Source: Annulohypoxylon bovei var. microspora
Taxonomy: Eukaryota > Ascomycota > Sordariomycetes > Xylariales > Hypoxylaceae
Assembly: GCA_022836615.1 (NCBI GenBank)
Contig: MU405349.1
Span: 40,540-104,539, forward strand
Direction of reading: 5' to 3'
DNA: 64,000 bases
The position numbers were made by a program, and so were the translations under genes. The notes under the pieces were generated by a model, which did not search any database, was not told the DNA's origin, and worked only from the letters and a program-made list of their open reading frames with translations. Positions 61,185 through 64,000 of this stretch are shown one piece after another; position 1 is the first letter of the stretch, and each line of letters opens with the position of its first letter.

Positions 61185-62337
61185 TTTTTCTCCATGGTCC
61201 ATCTTTATCAAAAATCTCCTATCGCGGTAATTCCGTATCTCCGGCGCTAAAAAGTGTATAAACCCCGTTATCTCCAAAGAAGCCGATATGTCCACAGCGA
61301 TTGATTGGGTGCATCGTCTCGCGGGTGGGGCATTTCAACCAATCAAACAACAGATCTCAGCTTTCGAGGTGGCCCGTTCGCTAGAAGGTGCGTTTCGACA
61401 AGATTCAGTTTTTCGAAAACGAAAAGCTTGTCAAAAGCTGGCTCTCGCGCACGGACCAGTGTTTGGCAGCGATGAATTGATTACCTAAGGTCCTTACGTA
61501 ATTGACTTAGCACACGTAAAAAGACCCCTAAGCTGGGTGACTAAGCAACCCCCGAGAGGGTGGCCAAGCCGTTAGAAAGGGGGCTATGGGTGGCCACGGT
61601 TGGCTGAACGGGTGGTTCAACGGGGTCTAGACGGGGGTTTTAACGGGTGGCTAATTGGATGGGTGGCTAAACGGGAGGCTCAACGGGTGGCTAGGCCGGT
61701 GGTTGATCGGGTGGCTAGAAGGGTGGTTTAAGGGGTGGTTCAACGGGTGGCTTAACGGGTCAACGGGTGGCTTCACGGGAGGCTCAACGGTTGGATCGAC
61801 GGGTGGGTAATCGGGTGTTTAAATCAGGGGAGGCTACGGGGGCTAGACCGGTGGCTAGACCGGGGGTTCAACGGGAGGCCCGGCGGGTAGCTTAGGGGTT
61901 CGATAAGGGGTGGCTTACGGGGTGGTTACGGGTGGTTCAACGGTCGGTTAGACGGGTGGCAGCACGGGTGGCTAAAGGGGAGGCTCAACGGGTGGTTGGC
62001 CGGGGGGTGGTTCAACGGGTGGCAGAACGGGAGGCCCGGCGGGTGGCTTAAGGGTTTGATAAGGGGTGGCTTACGGGGTGGTTACGGGTGGTTCAACGGG
62101 AGGTTAGACGGGTGGCAGCACGGGTGGCTAAAGGAGAGGCGTAAAGGGGAGGCTTAAAGGATGGTTAAACAGGTGCGCGAACCATGGTGGTGCATAGTTT
62201 TATTAAATGAAAAGAGAAACAAAAACGGGAGATCGGGGAATCGAACCATCGACTTCCGGCTAAACTCGGGATATTGTGCCACCCGAACGGGTGGCCTCGC
62301 GTTGAACGGGTACAGCTTTGGTGTGTTTTTTTTTTTC
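61185..62337 (+). repeat. Large tandem repeat unit, copy A
   Basis: Starts with TTTTTCTCCATGGTCC, then a conserved GC-normal segment of about 350 bp including CGGTAATTCCGTATCTCCGG and GAAAAGCTTGTCAAAAGCTG. A G-rich minisatellite (61551-62165) follows, then a tail of about 170 bp ending in the GAACGGGTACAGCTTTGGTG junction. Copy B begins 1147 bp after copy A. A 66-codon frame at 61288-61488 lies in the conserved part but is not kept in copy B, so I do not call it a gene. The family is not recognised. Confidence 0.85.
61551..62165 (+). repeat. G-rich minisatellite in copy A
   Basis: Degenerate tandem words of about 9-13 bases built on CGGGTGGCT and CGGGTGGTTCAA, with many variants (CGGGAGGCT, CCGGTGGCTAG). 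The plus strand is strongly G-rich and the complement C-rich, so the array could form four-stranded G structures. Some longer stretches repeat within it: the part around 61875-61975 recurs at about 62030-62130. Confidence 0.85.
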
Positions 62338-63622
62338 TCCATGGTCCATCCTTATCAAAAATCTCCTATCGCGGTAATCCCGGATCTCCGGCGCTAAAAA
62401 GTGTGTAAACCCCGTTATCCCCAAAGAGGCCGATATCTCCACGACGATTGATTGGGTGCATCGTCTTGGAGGTGGGGCATTTTAACCAATCAAACAACAG
62501 ATCTCAAGTTTCGAGGTGGTCCGTTCGCGAGCAATGGGTTTTCGACAAGATTCAGTTTTTCAGAAAACGAAAAGCTTGTCAAAAGCTGGCTCTCGCGCAC
62601 GGACCAGTTCAGCGGACAGCAACGATTACCTAAGATGCTTACGTAATTTGACTCGTTTCAGTTCAGTTGGCCCTGATCTTTAACACAGCTTATATAAGTA
62701 AAAAAAGACCCTTAAGCTGGGTGACTAAGCAACCCCCGAGAGGGTGGCCAAGGCGTTAGAAAGGTGGCTACGGGTGGCCACGGGTGGCTGAACGGGTGGC
62801 TGAACGGGTGGCAAGACGGGTGGCAAGACGGGTGGTTCGTCGGGGGGGTGGTTCAACGGGGGCCACACGGGTGGTTATACCGGTGGGTGGTTAGAAGGGA
62901 GGCTCAACGGGGTAGCTGAACGTGAGGTTAGAAGGGTGGCTACGGGTGGCTACGGGTGGTTCAAGGGGTGGTTAGACGGGACGGGTGGTTCGCGGGGGGT
63001 TTATCGGGGGTGGTACAACGGGGGTGGTTAGGTAGACGGGTGGCTAGACCGGGGGTTGAACGGGTGGCTTCACGGGAGGCTTAAGGGGTGGCTTCACGGG
63101 AGGCTCAAAAGGTGGATCGACGGGTGGTTAATCGGGTGTTTAGATCAAGGGAAGCTACAGGGGTTAAACCGGTGGCTAGACCGGTGGTTCAACGAGGGTT
63201 ACATAAGTGGTTAGAAAAGTGGTTACGGGTGGCTACGGGTGGTTTAACAAGGGCTAGATTGGGGGTTAGACCGGTGGTTTAAAAGATGACTAAACGGGAG
63301 GCCTGGCGGGTAGCTTAAGGGTTTGATAAGGGGTGGTTTAGGGGTGGCTTAAGGGTTTGATAAGGGGTGGCTTATGGGGTAGTTATAGGTAATTTAATAG
63401 GTGGTTAGATGGGTGGTAGTATGGGTGGTTAAAGGGGAGGCTAAAAGAATAGTTAAATAGGTATGCGAATTATTATGGTGAGTGGTTTTGTTGTATGAGA
63501 AAAAAAATAAAAATAAGAGATTAGGGAATTGAATTATTAATTTCTAGTTAAACTTGGGATATTGTGTTACCCGAATGGGTGGTTTCGCGTTAAACGGGTA
63601 TAACTTTGGTATGTTTTTTTTT
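62338..63622 (+). repeat. Large tandem repeat unit, copy B
   Basis: Same layout as copy A, with near-identical first 250 bp (CATGGTCCATCC, CGGATCTCCGGCGCTAAAAA). The G-rich block runs from about 62741 to 63445. The right half of that block and the tail (from about 63120) carry many T and A where the other copies have C and G. The next copy begins 1285 bp further on. Confidence 0.85.
62741..63445 (+). repeat. G-rich minisatellite in copy B
   Basis: The same CGGGTGGCT-type words as in copy A, longer and with larger local duplications. From about 63360 on, words read TGGGTGGTTA or AGGTAATTTAATAG, showing decay toward A and T. Confidence 0.85.
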
Positions 63623-63830
63623 TCTATGGTCCTTATTAAAAATCTCTTATTGCGGTAATCTTGTATCTCCGGCGTTAAAGATGTGTAAACCTTGTTATCC
63701 CCAGAGAGGCCGTTATGTCTATAACAATTGATTGGGTGTATCGTCTTACAGGTGGAACCATCTTAAAGCTTTTGACTAATTAGACAATGTATCTCAGCTT
63801 TTGAGGTGGTTTGTTTGCGAGAATGTGCGT
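63623..63830 (+). repeat. Large tandem repeat unit, copy C (partial, decayed)
   Basis: Begins TCTATGGTCC and follows copies A and B (TATCTCCGGCGTTAAAGATG, GATTGATTGGGTGTATCGTC) until about 63830. The sequence then changes completely and the G-rich block is missing. Differences from copy B are mostly C-to-T and G-to-A. Confidence 0.8.
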
Positions 63831-63845
63831 CCGAGCCTCCTAATT

Positions 63846-63886
63846 GTACGGAATATCGTCTATGTGTAATAGACGTTATTCTGTAC
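63846..63886. repeat. Inverted repeat (hairpin) after copy C
   Basis: GTACGGAATATCGTCTAT at 63846-63863 and ATAGACGTTATTCTGTAC at 63869-63886 are near-perfect reverse complements (16 of 18 positions) around a 5-base loop (GTGTA). It starts just where similarity to the repeat unit ends, so it may be the edge of another element running out of the window. Confidence 0.75.
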
Positions 63887-64000
63887 TGGTAAGGGTAAAC
63901 TCGTGTGATCAATTGTTGATTAATCTAGGTTTCATAACTAGCTAGATTTACACGCGATCTGAGGTTATCTCAGCAGCCCACGCTTGCCACCGCAGGTGGT

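Noticed and set aside
61288..62633. Short frames at 61288-61488 and 62448-62633 as genes
   Set aside because: They lie in the same segment of the large repeat unit but the reading frame and ends are not kept between copies.

Overview
The window looks like nuclear DNA of a filamentous ascomycete (Pezizomycotina, probably Sordariomycetes; this placement is inference). Genes carry short introns (about 43-150 bp) with GTNNGT-like donors, CTAAC-like branch sites and YAG acceptors. The products are fungal housekeeping proteins. Repeats show the one-directional C-to-T / G-to-A decay expected of repeat-induced point mutation (RIP).

Layout. (1) 1-2.9 kb: gene-poor, with a broken fungal sulfotransferase-like gene (327-1155, minus) and a short internal TTAGGG array. 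(2) 2.9-27 kb: a conserved gene-dense block. It holds a giant BEACH/WD40 protein (2609 aa, 4 exons), complex I subunit NUO9.5, oligosaccharyltransferase subunit WBP1, splicing factor ISY1, a proline/serine-rich protein of unknown function, a secreted metallophosphoesterase, mitochondrial Glu-tRNA(Gln) amidotransferase subunit A (HER2), splicing factor PRP38, and a trypsin-fold serine peptidase without a signal peptide. The genes are unrelated in function, as usual in a fungal core region; several pairs share divergent promoters. (3) 27-44 kb: a sparse accessory zone. It holds an ankyrin-repeat pseudogene, a six-cysteine small secreted protein with two introns, a short Zn2Cys6-like protein, a 7-exon MFS transporter, an unknown protein with a hydrophobic, Trp-rich C-terminus, and a broken Zn2Cys6 transcription factor gene. 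(4) 44.4-61.1 kb: a sharply bounded, almost pure A+T island with no functional gene. Inside it I could delimit a complete but dead Ty3/Gypsy LTR retrotransposon on the minus strand (49205-54872): two 312-bp LTRs, a TTTTA duplication, a polypurine tract, a zinc-knuckle remnant, reverse transcriptase and integrase. (5) 61.1-64 kb: a tandem array of a unit of about 1.15-1.29 kb containing a G-rich minisatellite built on CGGGTGGCT. The end of the same unit also lies at the left edge of the A+T island.

The most unusual points are: the repeat unit bracketing the A+T island, with one copy intact and one RIP-decayed; the reconstructable dead retroelement; the unknown 337-aa protein next to the island; the signal-less trypsin-like peptidase; and an in-frame TAG followed by a membrane-segment extension in the proline-rich gene. 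All exon boundaries were read by eye from splice signals and reading frame. Family assignments are from recognition, without any database search.
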